Source: Morinoia aosen
Taxonomy: Eukaryota; Arthropoda; Malacostraca; Amphipoda; Talitridae
NCBI GenBank assembly: GCA_030386875.1
Contig: CM059559.1
Location: 68,276,392-68,340,391, forward strand
Reading direction: 5' to 3'
DNA: 64,000 nt
Shown: positions 46,351 to 56,481 of the stretch, piece by piece
How positions within the stretch are numbered: the first letter of the stretch is position 1
How the letters are laid out: each line of letters opens with the position of its first letter
Translations under genes and position numbers: made by a program
Notes under the pieces: model-generated
Databases searched by the model: none
What the model was told of the DNA's origin: nothing
Seen by the model: the letters and a program-made list of their open reading frames with translations, nothing else

Positions 46351-46493
46351 CAATCCCGGCAAAGAAAAAAAACGGAGTTTTCATAGAAAATTCCGTGAGA
46401 TACAAACAAATACATGCAAACGTCCTTCCAGCATAAACTGGACAGGACTAACAATAAATTTTGCGCATTACATAACAGATAGTTAGAAAGGGG

Positions 46494-49334
46494 TTACAAT
46501 TGCCCTTTCTTAATTAGATAGTTCAACTTACTACGCTGCTGACGCGCCGCTTGCCTTTTAGGACGTTCAGCAGAAGTAGCTACGGGTTCCTGGGAAAAGG
46601 CCGAAGAATCCGTGTCAGAGGAAGAAGAAGTAAGAGGCTGACCTCCAGGGTGTTCAAAGGTAGAACTACCCCTTTGAGTTGCAAAACTCTCGGGAGGTTC
46701 GAAACGAGGGTATAAATCCTCGCCCGAACTACTCCCTTCTACGCTATCTCCCACCTCCTCTGGAGTAGGATCAGAGACAGCTAACTCCAGCGGGTATAGT
46801 AGCGAGACTTTGATGGCGCTTTCAGAGTTGTCAGCTCTTATAATCCGCACAACACGGACCTTGCCATCGCGACCAGGAAGCAAAGCACTGATGCGAGCCA
46901 AGGCCCAAAATGGTCTGGGTTTTATAGGGTGTTTTACAAGTACCACGTGACCCACAGATAATAATTTATTATTGAAAGGTAAAGATTTCAGAGGATATGG
47001 ACCTCGCAAGGAAATTAGATATTGAGTATACCAGAGCTCCCGGAACTTGGCCACCATGACATCGCGTCTCTCCAAAAGTGAGAGCAAATACTCGCGACGT
47101 TCAACATCGTCGGCCTCCAAGTCCGGAAGCTTATCGGACAGAATTAAAGAATTAGAAGTAGGATATAGTTGAAGGAATTGAATAGGCATTATAGGTAAGA
47201 TCGTGTCCCCCATCTCAGTGTAAGAGAGAGGACGCCGATTAAGGTTGAGGGAAATATCAGAAATGACAGTAAGGAAAGAAGAATAAGAATAAGTGCTACG
47301 TCCAAAAAGTTTGTACACGCAGTCCTTTATGGGCTTAAACAGACGTTCCCAAATCGCGCCAAATTGAGGACTGTAGATTGGGATAGTTTTGAACTTTATA
47401 TTAAAAGGGCGAAACCGCTCTTCATACAAAGAGGAAGTTAACACTTCCGATAGAAGGTCGGGAGCGGCTGTGAAAGTTCTAGCATTGTCAGAATATACAG
47501 TGTTAGGAATACCCTTTTCGTTTGTAAATCGAATAAAGGCAAAGCAGAATTCCTCCAAAGTCATGGAAGGAAGAAGTTCAATGTGGAGAGCTCTAGTTTG
47601 AAAGCACGTGAATAATAGGAAATAAACCTTTTGTTTGTGACCAAAAGGGTCTAATACCCAAAAGTGGGCAGAGAAGTCCATGCCGGTTGTGGCAAAGGGC
47701 CTTACGAAATTAGTACGAGAGTCAGGTAAAGCAGGAGGATCAGGATAGGAAAACGCTTTGGCGTTTAGCTTTTTGCACACCGTGCATTTAGCCAACACGC
47801 CGCGAACAGTACGCTTACAGCGCGGCAAGACATACCCGTCTAGCTTAAGCTTTTGAACGGTGATATCGAGCCCTTGATGGTTAAGAAGTTTATGAGTATG
47901 CAAAATTAACAAATTGGTCAAGTGAGAAGAACTAGACAGTAAAATGGGGTTTCGAGTGTTATAATCTAATTCTTCAGCGTTTGCAATACGACTGTTAGAT
48001 CGAATTAGACCGTGCGAATCAAGGAAAAGATTAAAGGTTCTAACTAATAGAGGCGGCCGAGGACTTTTATTTTTTAAGGCCTCGAGCTCGCCTGCAAAGT
48101 ATTTACTTTGCATAGAAGAAATAAGAAAAATGAAGGCTCGCAATTTTGCGTTGCCCAAATCAGCACGTCGAAAAATAGCGACAGCTTTAAACACTTTCTC
48201 CATCGTGCCTAGTAATTTAGGATAGGAGGAGAAGCGTTCGATCTCCAGAATAGGAGCTTCACACGGAGGAACAATATTAACATTAATACATGCGGCTGAA
48301 ACAAATTGATGGGGAATGCAACCCAGGTGTCCCTTGGGCCACTGGTCCTTACCTGCCCGGATCCATGCAGGACCTTCCAACCACACTGTCTTATTCTCGA
48401 GAAACTTAGTTACTTTATTACCTCGAGTTAATAAGTCTGCCATGTTGAACATGGTGGGTACATATTCATAATGGAATGAAGCAGAAGTTTTACCTTCCAA
48501 CGTCTGGCGCATGCTGTCTATATCTTTAATTCTATTACTAACAAAAACGTTTTTGCGTGGAGGTTTACCACTCAATAACCAAGCCAGTGTAACCTGGGCA
48601 TCGGTGAGAAAAGTTATACTTGCGACCTCATACGGAAAGTTAACGTCACACATTAGAGATACAAGACACTGATAAGCAAGATACACAGCCAGAAGTTCAA
48701 GAGAAGGAAGCGTTCTTTGTCTAGGAGGTGAAACTTTAACTTTAGAGAAGATTAGCGAGCTGCGCTCCCCTTGGACACCGTACATGCAGGTTCCAAAAGC
48801 GCTCGCACTCGCGTCGCAAAAAATTACAAGGTCAATTTTCTCAGTTTCAACTAGATTCATCCTAGGGAACTCAAATTCCTGCAACTCAGAAAACTCCTGA
48901 CAATAGTTACGCCATTCTTTACATATATCATCAGGAACGTCTTGATCCCAACCAAGTCTCAGCGGTGTTAACTTACGCAAGATGAGTTTACCGCGGACAG
49001 AGAAAGGTAATAGAATCCCTAAAGAGTCATACAAGGAAGCAATTTCCGACAGCATACTCCTACGAGTTTTACAGGAAGGATTCAAACTTTTTACAGATAT
49101 GGAAAGAGAATCAGAAGAAGAATTAAAGTTATAACCCAGCACTCGGGAGTGCTCACTGGCGCTACAAAGCGCAGGGTCAATCTGAGACAAAAGATCGGAG
49201 CTATTAGACTGCCACTGACGCAAAGGAAAGCCACTCTCTTTAAATGCTTTGTTAGCGCGTTGAAAAGTGTCAAGCGCAAGCTCGGGACTATTGGTAGTAA
49301 ACACAAGGTTGTCCACGTACAGCTTGTTTGCCAT
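46494..49334 (-). pseudogene. BEL pol, 3' part: RT end, RNase H, integrase
   Basis: A 946-residue open frame that continues the frame of the protease-RT part after an in-frame TGA. It opens inside the RT with LYVDNLVF, the position of the YVDD active site, here with Asn in place of the second Asp, which should abolish polymerase activity. RNase H follows (VIFCDASASAFGTCMY, the Pao RNH motif). Next come the zinc-binding integrase region (HTHKLLNHQGLD, CTVCKKLNA) and the catalytic core with GMDFSAHF, VYSDNARTF and FGAIWERLFKPIKD supplying the D, D and E. The C-terminal domain (LPGRDGKVRVVRI) is typical of BEL/Pao. Confidence 0.92.
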
Positions 49335-49340
49335 TACGTC

Positions 49341-50858
49341 TCAAACCACCAAATCACTCAGAGTTTTAGCATGGAGTTTAAGAAGAAAATTAAGAATATA
49401 TGGGGAAGCGACAAAACCGAATAATAAGGTTGTATATCGAAAATAACGAAATTCACCGTCTTTAAAGAGAACAAAACTAAATTGATTACGGTCAAATGTC
49501 CTGGCTAACTTTACTTGAAGGAAAGCCTTGAAAATATCAGACAGCACAACAATTGAGTTGGAACGAAAGTACACTAACAGACCAAGCAAATCGTTCATGA
49601 GATTAGGACCTACATAGGAGGCCTCATTCAGACTAGGCAATTTGCCTCGCTTCAGCGAACAGTTAAAAACAGGGCGTATCTTGGAAGTAGTAACGTGTTC
49701 TCGCACGACAGGCCTATGCGGAATCCACTTGTGCTCACGCACATCTAATGTTTCGAGTGCTAGAGGCTCAATTATACCCAGCTCGAGTTGTTCACGAAAA
49801 ACATCGTTATACTGTTGCTCTATCCCCCTACGAGAGTTAGAAGCAGCAACCTTCTGAGCGAGATGTCTAGCTAATCCGAAACTATGAGGAACTTTCGCTA
49901 ATAAATTACGGTTCCAAGGCAAGTGGACACTATAGTGGCCTTCGGCATAAACTACGCTACTTTTAAAGTCTTCCAGCTCTTTATCATGCTCGGTTTCTTT
50001 AGCAGGTACCCCTATCAATTCCAAGTCTAATAGTCTATCTAGACCAGCTTGTACATCACATTCAGTACCATCTAATGCTGAAGAACAAACCTTAGGAGGT
50101 TCAAAAAATGCCTCCAACACACCACGGAAACGATTTGCTTTGGATTTACTTTTTTTATTTTGTTTTTTACCTTTACTTGCAGTAGCAAAAGAGGAAGAAA
50201 CTTTAGGCGGAACAGCAGAAGAGGAAGAAATTTCAGGCAGAACAACAGAAGAGGAAGAGACTTCAGGCAGAACAACAGAAGGGGAAGAAAATTTAGGCGG
50301 AACAACAGAAAGCGAGCCACTGTCTCGCTTTTTAGCGGCCGAAGCCACGACAGGAAACAAAGAAGATTTATAACATTTTAATTCCCCAAAGGGCAAAAAA
50401 CCGTTAGCTACGCGCATAACTTTATAGCATGCAACGTGTTGCAACTCAAGCACACGAAAAGCTTGAAGAGCATCAATACCTAAAATGCCGTTGATGTGAA
50501 TATTGTCATCAACAACTTCAGGAAAGGAGGTAGAAAGAGGTAGCTTAGTTTTAAGAAGCTCGAGTTTAGATTGCAACCCCTTCATCCCCATCTGCAGGTT
50601 CAAATTCTGCATTGCAAAATCATCAAGCTCATGCTTCTCACAGTCAGGAAGCACGAGCTCGACGTTAATTCGCTTGCCCCGTAACGGGACAGAGGCACCT
50701 ACCGTGTTTACAGTAAGTTCCTGCAAATCAGCGGTAGAACAGTTAGGACTAACCGTATCCAGGTCAATCAACGTCTGTTGACTCCCGGTGTCAATAACAA
50801 AATTTACACGTTTAGATAGATTGTTAAATTTAGTGAAAAGAGAGATAACAGGGCACAT
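49341..50858 (-). pseudogene. BEL pol, 5' part: aspartic protease and RT
   Basis: A 505-residue open frame. A retroviral-type protease sits at its start (FVIDTGSQQTLID, catalytic D-T-G). Mid-region Ser/Val-rich repeats (50140-50380) link to the RT, with HKWIPHRPVVRE, TSKIRPVFNCS and VVLSDIFKAFLQV (first catalytic Asp). It ends at TGA (49341-49343), 6 bases before the ATG of the following frame and in the same register, so one nonsense codon splits the RT. A CGA-to-TGA change is the simplest cause. Confidence 0.9.
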
Positions 50859-50879
50859 TCGAAAACGTGCCTTTAACCG

Positions 50880-52151
50880 TCAGGAAGAGGTGGCGGCAAA
50901 GGAGGAAAAACTTACGAATTTGGGACATAACGGACTAACATGGGTATTAGCCTTGCACAACGAACAATTAAAAGGTAAGCCTCTGACTTTTGCAGGGCAA
51001 GCCTTAGCTAAGTGGTTTTGACTAAGACACACTGAGCATAATTTTAACTCGCCTACTTGTTTCATGCGTTTTGCATGAGTGTCAAATTTTCGGCAAGCAA
51101 AGGACGTGTGACCAGTCTGATTACAGAACCGGCACACTTTAACACTAGGAAGTTTAGAGGGCTCAGGAGAAGATTTAGTTTTAATTTCTGCTCGGGTTTT
51201 ACCTTCCACCCTATCATCGCGAAAGGAGAGAAGTTTTTTAGGTTTAGATTTAGTTTCTAAAAGAGACAGCACATGATGTGCGTTCTCAAACATCTCTAGT
51301 GAGAAGAAACTAGATTTGCAATAGCGCAAAAGTTCTAACAAGAAAAAGTCAGGCAGCTTGGTTTTAATTATGGCAGAAAACAAAAGATTGCCCGATTTCT
51401 CGCTACAGAAATCTACACCAAGCTTAGAGAGCTCAAGTAGACGAAACTTAACTTTAGAAAGAAAAGTCCCTATCTCTACTAAGCTTAGGACACTGGGAGA
51501 ATTAATTAATTCGTCCAGCGCAAGAGAAATGAGTTTATCAGCATTTAAGAACTCTTGCTTGAGCAAAGCCCAAGCAGCTCGGAAACTATTCTCCTCATTG
51601 GGAAGTCCCTCAACAAGACTAAGGGCTCTTCCCTGTAATTGATTTTTCAAGAAAATAAATTTCTGTCCCTCACTCATATTCGGATAAGCTTGAAGAGCAT
51701 TTAGAAAAGATTCTTGAAAATGGAGAAAAGGAAAAGGACAGTTTTCATTATCGCTAAACTTTCTTAAAGTTAGCTGAGGAGCTCTAAAAATATTTAATGG
51801 CACATCCGCAACAGAAACCTTGCTAGCCTCAGAAGGAGGCTCGGTATCATTTGAGTTTGATACCGGTGCCGAGGAAACAGAATTTTTTAATTCCGCTATT
51901 AGTTCAACAATTTGAATTTCGTATTCCGCGCGTCTAACTAACTCCTCGTCTGATACTTCGTCAAGATCTGAAGGTAGAATAGAGGACAGAAGTCGAAAAT
52001 CCTTTAGAAGGCCACTCAACTGAGGAATAGCCTCCTTAAGGAGGGAAGGCGCACAGCCGGGAGATAGAGTTTTCTTGCGTAACGCGGTTACGCTACATTT
52101 TACTCCCCGCAATTTCAAGCTAAGGGCTGAGGTAGTATAAGTTTCGGTCAT
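50880..52151 (-). CDS. BEL gag
   Basis: A 423-residue open frame beginning with ATG in a good position after the leader. It forms the element's particle. Residues ~125-300 fit the gag core of BEL/Pao elements (DUF1759-like: PQLTLRKFSDNE, FLKNQLQGRAL, LVEGLP). Three CX2CX4HX4C zinc knuckles are at residues 340-353, 372-385 and 396-409. It ends with TGA followed by CGG at 50880-50882; the next frame downstream is in register and starts the protease, so pol could be reached by readthrough or the TGA could be a mutation. Confidence 0.92.
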   Translation of the reverse strand: MTETYTTSALSLKLRGVKCSVTALRKKTLSPGCAPSLLKEAIPQLSGLLKDFRLLSSILPSDLDEVSDEELVRRAEYEIQIVELIAELKNSVSSAPVSNSNDTEPPSEASKVSVADVPLNIFRAPQLTLRKFSDNENCPFPFLHFQESFLNALQAYPNMSEGQKFIFLKNQLQGRALSLVEGLPNEENSFRAAWALLKQEFLNADKLISLALDELINSPSVLSLVEIGTFLSKVKFRLLELSKLGVDFCSEKSGNLLFSAIIKTKLPDFFLLELLRYCKSSFFSLEMFENAHHVLSLLETKSKPKKLLSFRDDRVEGKTRAEIKTKSSPEPSKLPSVKVCRFCNQTGHTSFACRKFDTHAKRMKQVGELKLCSVCLSQNHLAKACPAKVRGLPFNCSLCKANTHVSPLCPKFVSFSSFAATSS

Positions 52152-52939
52152 GATTGAAAAAAAGGTAATAAGTAATAGTCAATAGGCTTATTAGAAAAAC
52201 TTTCAACTAATCACATAAGTCTACACTTCATAAGTGGACAGGTTTACATCCTCATATTAAATATAGAAAAAATACTAATGACATATAAAAAGATACAGAA
52301 ATTTTACGTCCCCCACCAATTAATTTTTTTTCACATTAAGAACTTTTACACACTTAGAATTTCACAAAAATTTTTAAATTTTGCTTCAAGATTATTTTAG
52401 TTATTTCTTACATACTAGCACAAAAATTTCAACAAGAAACGAAAGTTCATGTAAAGTAAACTAAATACTAACTAGCACCTAAAAGCACATGGAGCCAGCA
52501 ACACAAAAAAATGTACCTTACACAAAAATAAACCTTAAGCTTAATGAGATGAGAGACGAACCGGCACTGGGCCCGGACAGCACGGCTACAGCGTAAATTT
52601 CCAAATTACGGAAAATTATTAAAATCTCTTTTTTTAATTATTTCATTGTTTTTAAGTTTATAATGAAAAACAGTTATTTAAACTGGGAAAAGAAATAAAT
52701 TGGAGAAGAAGCAAAAAAGATAAAGGCACCAGGATTTTCCCTGACGCTTCTCCAGCCAAGCTACGCAGCCGGCGAACTAGTAGAGTAAGCCAGAACTGCT
52801 CTTCGTATTTGAATTTTCAAATGAACGAAGAGTTTGATTTAAGACATTCCTCTTATAAAGGATTCGAAGACAATAGTATTAATTCTTCGAATAATAGAAT
52901 TTGACAAAAAAGGAACAAATTCTTCGAATAAAAGAACTA
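52152..52939 (-). other. BEL leader between 5' LTR and gag
   Basis: Untranslated leader of about 0.79 kb, A/T-rich. The bases next to the LTR (tagttcttttattcgaag on the minus strand) are where the primer-binding site should be, but I cannot match a tRNA end. Confidence 0.7.
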
Positions 52940-53483
52940 TGTCTCGCTCCCCGGCATGAAGAGACAACTTCCAGTTTTACCTGGCACAGACCATAGTCTC
53001 TTCGGAACGTTAAACAAAGTAGTGACAAGCTAAACAATAATTCAAGAGTGCTCACCTGAACTTCGAAGAATTTGTTCAGGGAACATTCTCCACTGGGAGC
53101 CGGCTGTCCAGGTATTAAGTTTTCCCAGAAGCAAGGCCGGGTAGAGGGAGAAGCACGCAAGGCACACGTGCGTTCTGCCCCAAATCTCGTCTTCATCTGA
53201 AGATGCAGCTCGCGAGAGCTGCCTCTTCGGCGATGGTTCGAATCCGCAGCAGTGGCTTCGGATAGACTCGCAACAAACAAACGAACATTTTAGGTTTGTT
53301 CGACATTAATTTTTGCTGCCAGGAAGGTGAAGCACTCAAACCATTGCCCGCTTGTCACATTTAATTAGCGTTTTGTCTTTTTTGGTCAGTTTGAGTTTAA
53401 ATAATGACCTTGTCCCCGATTGAGCAAGATATGAATTAACTTGCAAGGGATATAAAAGAGGAAGCAAGGCTGGAGTTGCGACA
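52940..53483 (-). repeat. 5' LTR of BEL element
   Basis: Partner of 45807-46350. Differences seen include caagag-t/g-ctc, acatt-g/t-tagg and actc-c/a-aacc. Confidence 0.92.
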
Positions 53484-53692
53484 ATTTATTTCAAATAATT
53501 TACCATTTAGTGCTCAAAAACTTCACACAATATGCTCAACTACTAAAAATAATTGATAAAACTTTCAATTTAATCTTTAAAAATCACTCATTTATAAGTA
53601 AATACAAATATATCGCTCCATGAGCACATTCCCGCCTTACACTTTGTTGGTAAACATTAGTAACGTCATAACCCTACCCGATAGTAATCCTT

Positions 53693-53972
53693 GTGCTCTC
53701 TGTGGCACAGCGGTTAAGGGATCGGACTTGTATGCTGGAGGTCGCGGGTTCGTATCCCGGCGCTGGCGCAGAGATTTTCCCCGTTGGGTATAAGGGAAAG
53801 CTCCTGCACAATACCCCACTCAACCCAGGTGTCGGAAATGGGTACCGGCTTTACGGGGGAACCGTCATGGTGTCCTATATATAGGGTTAGTTATAAGACA
53901 TTTGAAAAACCAATGCTAAGATCATATGTATCAGGCTTGATTGGAAATAAAGCATCCAAAGATGCCGATGTT
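53693..53972 (+). mobile_element. tRNA-derived SINE, head type A
   Basis: A box tggcacagcggttaaggg and B box gcgggttcgtatcccgg are well preserved, followed by the shared body. It closely resembles the SINE at 31540. Inserted in the 16-kb element next to the BEL 5' LTR. Confidence 0.92.
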
Positions 53973-54030
53973 AACCTTTTCAAAACGAGGTTGCGGAAAA
54001 AGTTACTCGAGTGACACTACCCGGTGTTTA

Positions 54031-54274
54031 GCTCATTTTACACTAGCGGTATGGAGCGATGGTGTGGAGCGACGGTGAACTTTTTATAGCTCCTCACACG
54101 AGAAGATTGAGCGTCAGATCACACCGGCTTGCGTTTACATTGCCGCTCAATTCGACTCTCCTTCCCCCGAGACAGTAATCGTCAGTTTTGCTTTTGTAAT
54201 ACTGTCAGAATAATTTGCAGAACAGGGATGGAGCGACGGTGTGGAGCGCAAAGACACCGTCAGTGTAAAAGGGC
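54031..54274. mobile_element. Small MITE with TA flanks
   Basis: Ends gctcattttacact and agtgtaaaagggcc are imperfect inverted repeats, and tggagcgacggtgtggagcg-like sequence appears inside each end. TA lies directly outside both ends, consistent with a Tc1/mariner-type duplication. Confidence 0.55.
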
Positions 54275-54319
54275 CTAAAATTTCTAAAAGCAATCTTGGC
54301 GACGGATCACCTCTGGAAA

Positions 54320-54400
54320 CACTGTTTTTGACGGATCGAGTAACCCGCGTAACCCCGAGGGTTACTCGATCACTTCGAGATTACGACTGGAAAACCGCCT
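54320..54400 (-). repeat. Right terminal inverted repeat with hairpin
   Basis: Ends gactggaaaaccgcct. Hairpin stem cgagtaaccc (54337-54346) pairs with gggttactcg (54359-54368). The loop is inverted relative to the loop of the left repeat. Confidence 0.8.
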
Positions 54401-54737
54401 GTTCAACCGAACTACGCCGGCGATGTGCTCTACATGCTCAGAAAAATGGACAATAGGCCACTTGCTACTGAAGTGTCCTAAACTCGTTACATACTGCCCG
54501 AAGATCTTTGCTACAAGCGTGTGCAGATCTAGAAACGGTGCCTACTCTGCAGTCCCTGCTAGCAGATAACTTCAATCCAAAGTTGTTGATTAAATTCTTG
54601 CAAGACATCGGCGCTACCGAATTGATTTAAAAAAATTCCTCAAAAACTGCTGTGATCAAGGCCCCTATGCCCCTGTAGGCTGGGTGCCTAAACTCAAGAC
54701 TCATAAATTTTCTGATTGATGAACGTGAACTGTGCAC
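54398..54737 (+). pseudogene. LINE ORF2 3' end and 3' UTR (continuation of 35003-38436)
   Basis: The frame picks up where the LINE broke off: FNRTTPAMCSTCSEKWTIGH, then LLLKCPKL. The CX2C-x7-H-x4-C pattern is the C-terminal zinc motif of I/Jockey-group ORF2. A frameshift near 54490 leads to a segment with SLLADNFNPKLLIKFLQDIG and a TAA at 54628-54630. An untranslated tail runs to about 54737. It starts exactly at the inverted repeat of the 16-kb element. Confidence 0.78.
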
Positions 54738-54900
54738 ATGGAAGACAAAATCACTTGTGAAGAGGTTGTAACTTTTTTAAAGAAAGTGAAAAATGGAAAG
54801 GCATGTGGCCCTGATAAGATCCCATATGAGTTCTATAAATGTGAAGGAGAGAGTGTAGTCAGTATGTTGAAATGTTTATTTGATGAGATATGGAAGAGTA
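54738..54900 (+). pseudogene. Reverse transcriptase fragment of a LINE
   Basis: One frame reads EEVVTFLKKVKNGKACGPDK followed by IPYEFYK, the block 1-2 region of a non-LTR RT (K.GKA.GPD.I..E..K). Only about 50 codons remain. It lies directly upstream of a CR1-like ORF1, the wrong order for one element, so it is a separate fragment or a rearrangement. Confidence 0.75.
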
Positions 54901-55514
54901 GCTCTGGAAGAGAGTGTGAAAAGACAGAGCTCAGAGATGGAAGGTATAAAAAGTGAGGTGAACACAACTGTGGCTGTTAAGGTTGAAGAACAAGTTAAAG
55001 AAGTATGGGAAATTGAAAAGGACAGAGCCCTAAGGGCTAGAAATATTGTGTTAGCCAATGTTCCTGAATCGACAGCCATGCAGGGCAATAAAGAAAAGTG
55101 GATGATACTGAGTTTGTCTGTGATCTTTTTGAAAAGGGTATGGGACTGTAGCGTGGAATTTCAGGTTCCAAAATAAAGGCTGTGATGAGATTGGGTAAAC
55201 GAGATGATAATAGTTCAAGGCCAAGACTTGTGAAAGTAGTACTGGATCAGGATAGCACAGTTCAAGATATAATTTGTGCAGCTCCGAATCTTGCCAGGAC
55301 AGGTAATGAAGTCTTAAAAAATGTCAAAGTTTTCCGGGACATGAACAGAGGAGACAGAGCAGCAAGGAAACTCCTTGTGGAGGAGGTGACGCGGAAGAAT
55401 GAGGAACTAGCCAATCAGAATGTCACAGATAGTAAGTGGATTATACGTGGAGCGGGGACTGTGAGAACTAAAGTGAATGCAAACAGGCCTTGGCAAGGAG
55501 AAAATTTTCAGTAA
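54900..55514 (+). pseudogene. CR1-like LINE ORF1, 5'-truncated and frameshifted
   Basis: Two frames in succession (shift near 55178). The first is coiled-coil-like (VEEQVKEVWEIEKDRALRAR) and then has NIVLANVPES, the start of the RRM-like part of CR1/L2 ORF1 proteins. The second has RPRLVKVVLDQ, VKVFRDMNRGDRAARKLL and WIIRGAGTV, its usual C-terminal blocks. It overlaps the endonuclease frame by about 25 bases. Confidence 0.75.
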
Positions 55515-56032
55515 AGACTCGTACTAGTGACCCATCTAGTCTCAGGTGCCTGTACACAAATGTGGATGGTATTGCAAATAAAGTGGAGGAATTTCATGTG
55601 TGCCTAGCTGATCTAAAACATGATATTGTGTGCCTAACAGAAACCAAATTAGGTGAGCATTTTGATTCAGAAATATTTGATGGAAGTGTGTACACAATAT
55701 ATCGAAAAGACAGAGAGCTACAGGTGGCACCTGGGGGCTGTGTGGTCATACTGGTTAACAATACTATTGCATCTTCCGATATCAGTGTAGCTTATTTTAA
55801 TGAACATGCATATAAAGAGTTCGTTTGGTGTGAGATACTAGTGCAGGCAAAAAAAGTGTTGCTGGGCGTAATCTATAGACCACCAGCATCAGCAAGGGAT
55901 AATAATAATTTACTGTGTGACATTGTGAAGCTGAGTGGTGAGTATGATAGTGAGTCTCAGGTGCTTATATATGGTGATTTTAATTTTAAAGAAATAAACT
56001 GGGAAACAAATGAAGGTCAAATTTTACTTTAA
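55490..56032 (+). pseudogene. CR1-like LINE ORF2, endonuclease domain only
   Basis: Apurinic-type endonuclease N-terminal part, about 180 residues: YTNVDGIANK, CLTETKLGEH, GGCVVILV, LLGVIYRPPAS and YGDFNFKEINW. The frame stops at 56032 before the last catalytic His block and before any RT. The element is 3'-truncated, unlike the usual 5' truncation of LINEs. Confidence 0.85.
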
Positions 56033-56229
56033 TGTTGTCAACGATTTTCATAATTTCGTTGCAAAGAATCAATAAAGGAACACATTTAAGAATGTTTTAC
56101 AGGAATGACAATGTGCTCGCAAATGCTTAGTTTTCGAGGTAATTGGGTTTGAAGTTATACGAACGGCGCTCCTGAATGGCCTTATTTGCGCAATAACAGT
56201 CATTGTTATTGCAATGAAAACGGAAGCTA

Positions 56230-56478
56230 ACCTCTATTACAAACATAAAGAGGTTGGGTCGTGAGGGGTAGCCACAGTTCTTTTAGTGAAAAGTATAAAT
56301 AAAGCTTCTAACTCACGCGTTAGGGTGACGATCGCAATGTTGTTGACATCGACACCAATATGGCGGCGCCCATGGCGGCATGTAAACAAACGTCACTAGA
56401 AACCTTTATTTATCATTTTCACTAAACGAACTGTGGCTACCCCTCACGACCCAACCTCTTTACGTTTGTAATAGAGGT
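56230..56478. mobile_element. MITE with ~85-bp inverted repeats and TA flanks (249 bp)
   Basis: Left acctctattacaaacataaa is inverted at the right (tttacgtttgtaatagaggt); pairing continues through gaggttgggtcgtgaggggt and agccacagtt. TA flanks both ends (56228-56229, 56479-56480), as for Tc1/mariner-type elements. The middle contains atggcggcgcccatggcgg. The next LTR starts 2 bases after the right TA. Confidence 0.85.
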
Positions 56479-56481
56479 TAG

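Larger units (their letters stand above)
45807..53483 (-). mobile_element. BEL/Pao LTR retrotransposon, full length, inactivated
   Basis: Two 544-bp LTRs in direct orientation flank gag, protease, RT, RNase H and integrase regions, all on the minus strand in one frame. Flanks share ATTT (45803-45806 and 53484-53487), a plausible 4-bp duplication. By eye the LTRs differ at about eight positions, so the insertion is moderately recent. It lies inside the 16-kb element. Two in-frame TGA codons and a changed RT active site show that this copy cannot supply active enzymes. Confidence 0.93.
38437..54400. mobile_element. ~15.96-kb inverted-repeat element inserted in the LINE
   Basis: The LINE ORF2 stops at 38436 and resumes at 54402. 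The edges of the intervening DNA are inverted repeats of about 80 bases starting aggcggttttccagtc, each with a hairpin built on gttacc/ggtaac stems. The target bases are duplicated as 1 (G) to 4 (CCTG), depending on whether the outer CCT is counted as terminal repeat. After subtracting later insertions, about 4.8 kb of AT-rich, apparently non-coding core remains. No transposase was recognised. The superfamily is unknown; a non-autonomous DNA transposon is the simplest reading. Confidence 0.7.

Noticed and set aside
38437..54400. Maverick/Polinton identity for the 16-kb element, given its size and AG...CT ends
   Set aside because: No DNA polymerase B, retroviral-type integrase, ATPase or protease was seen in the core, and there is no 6-bp target duplication.
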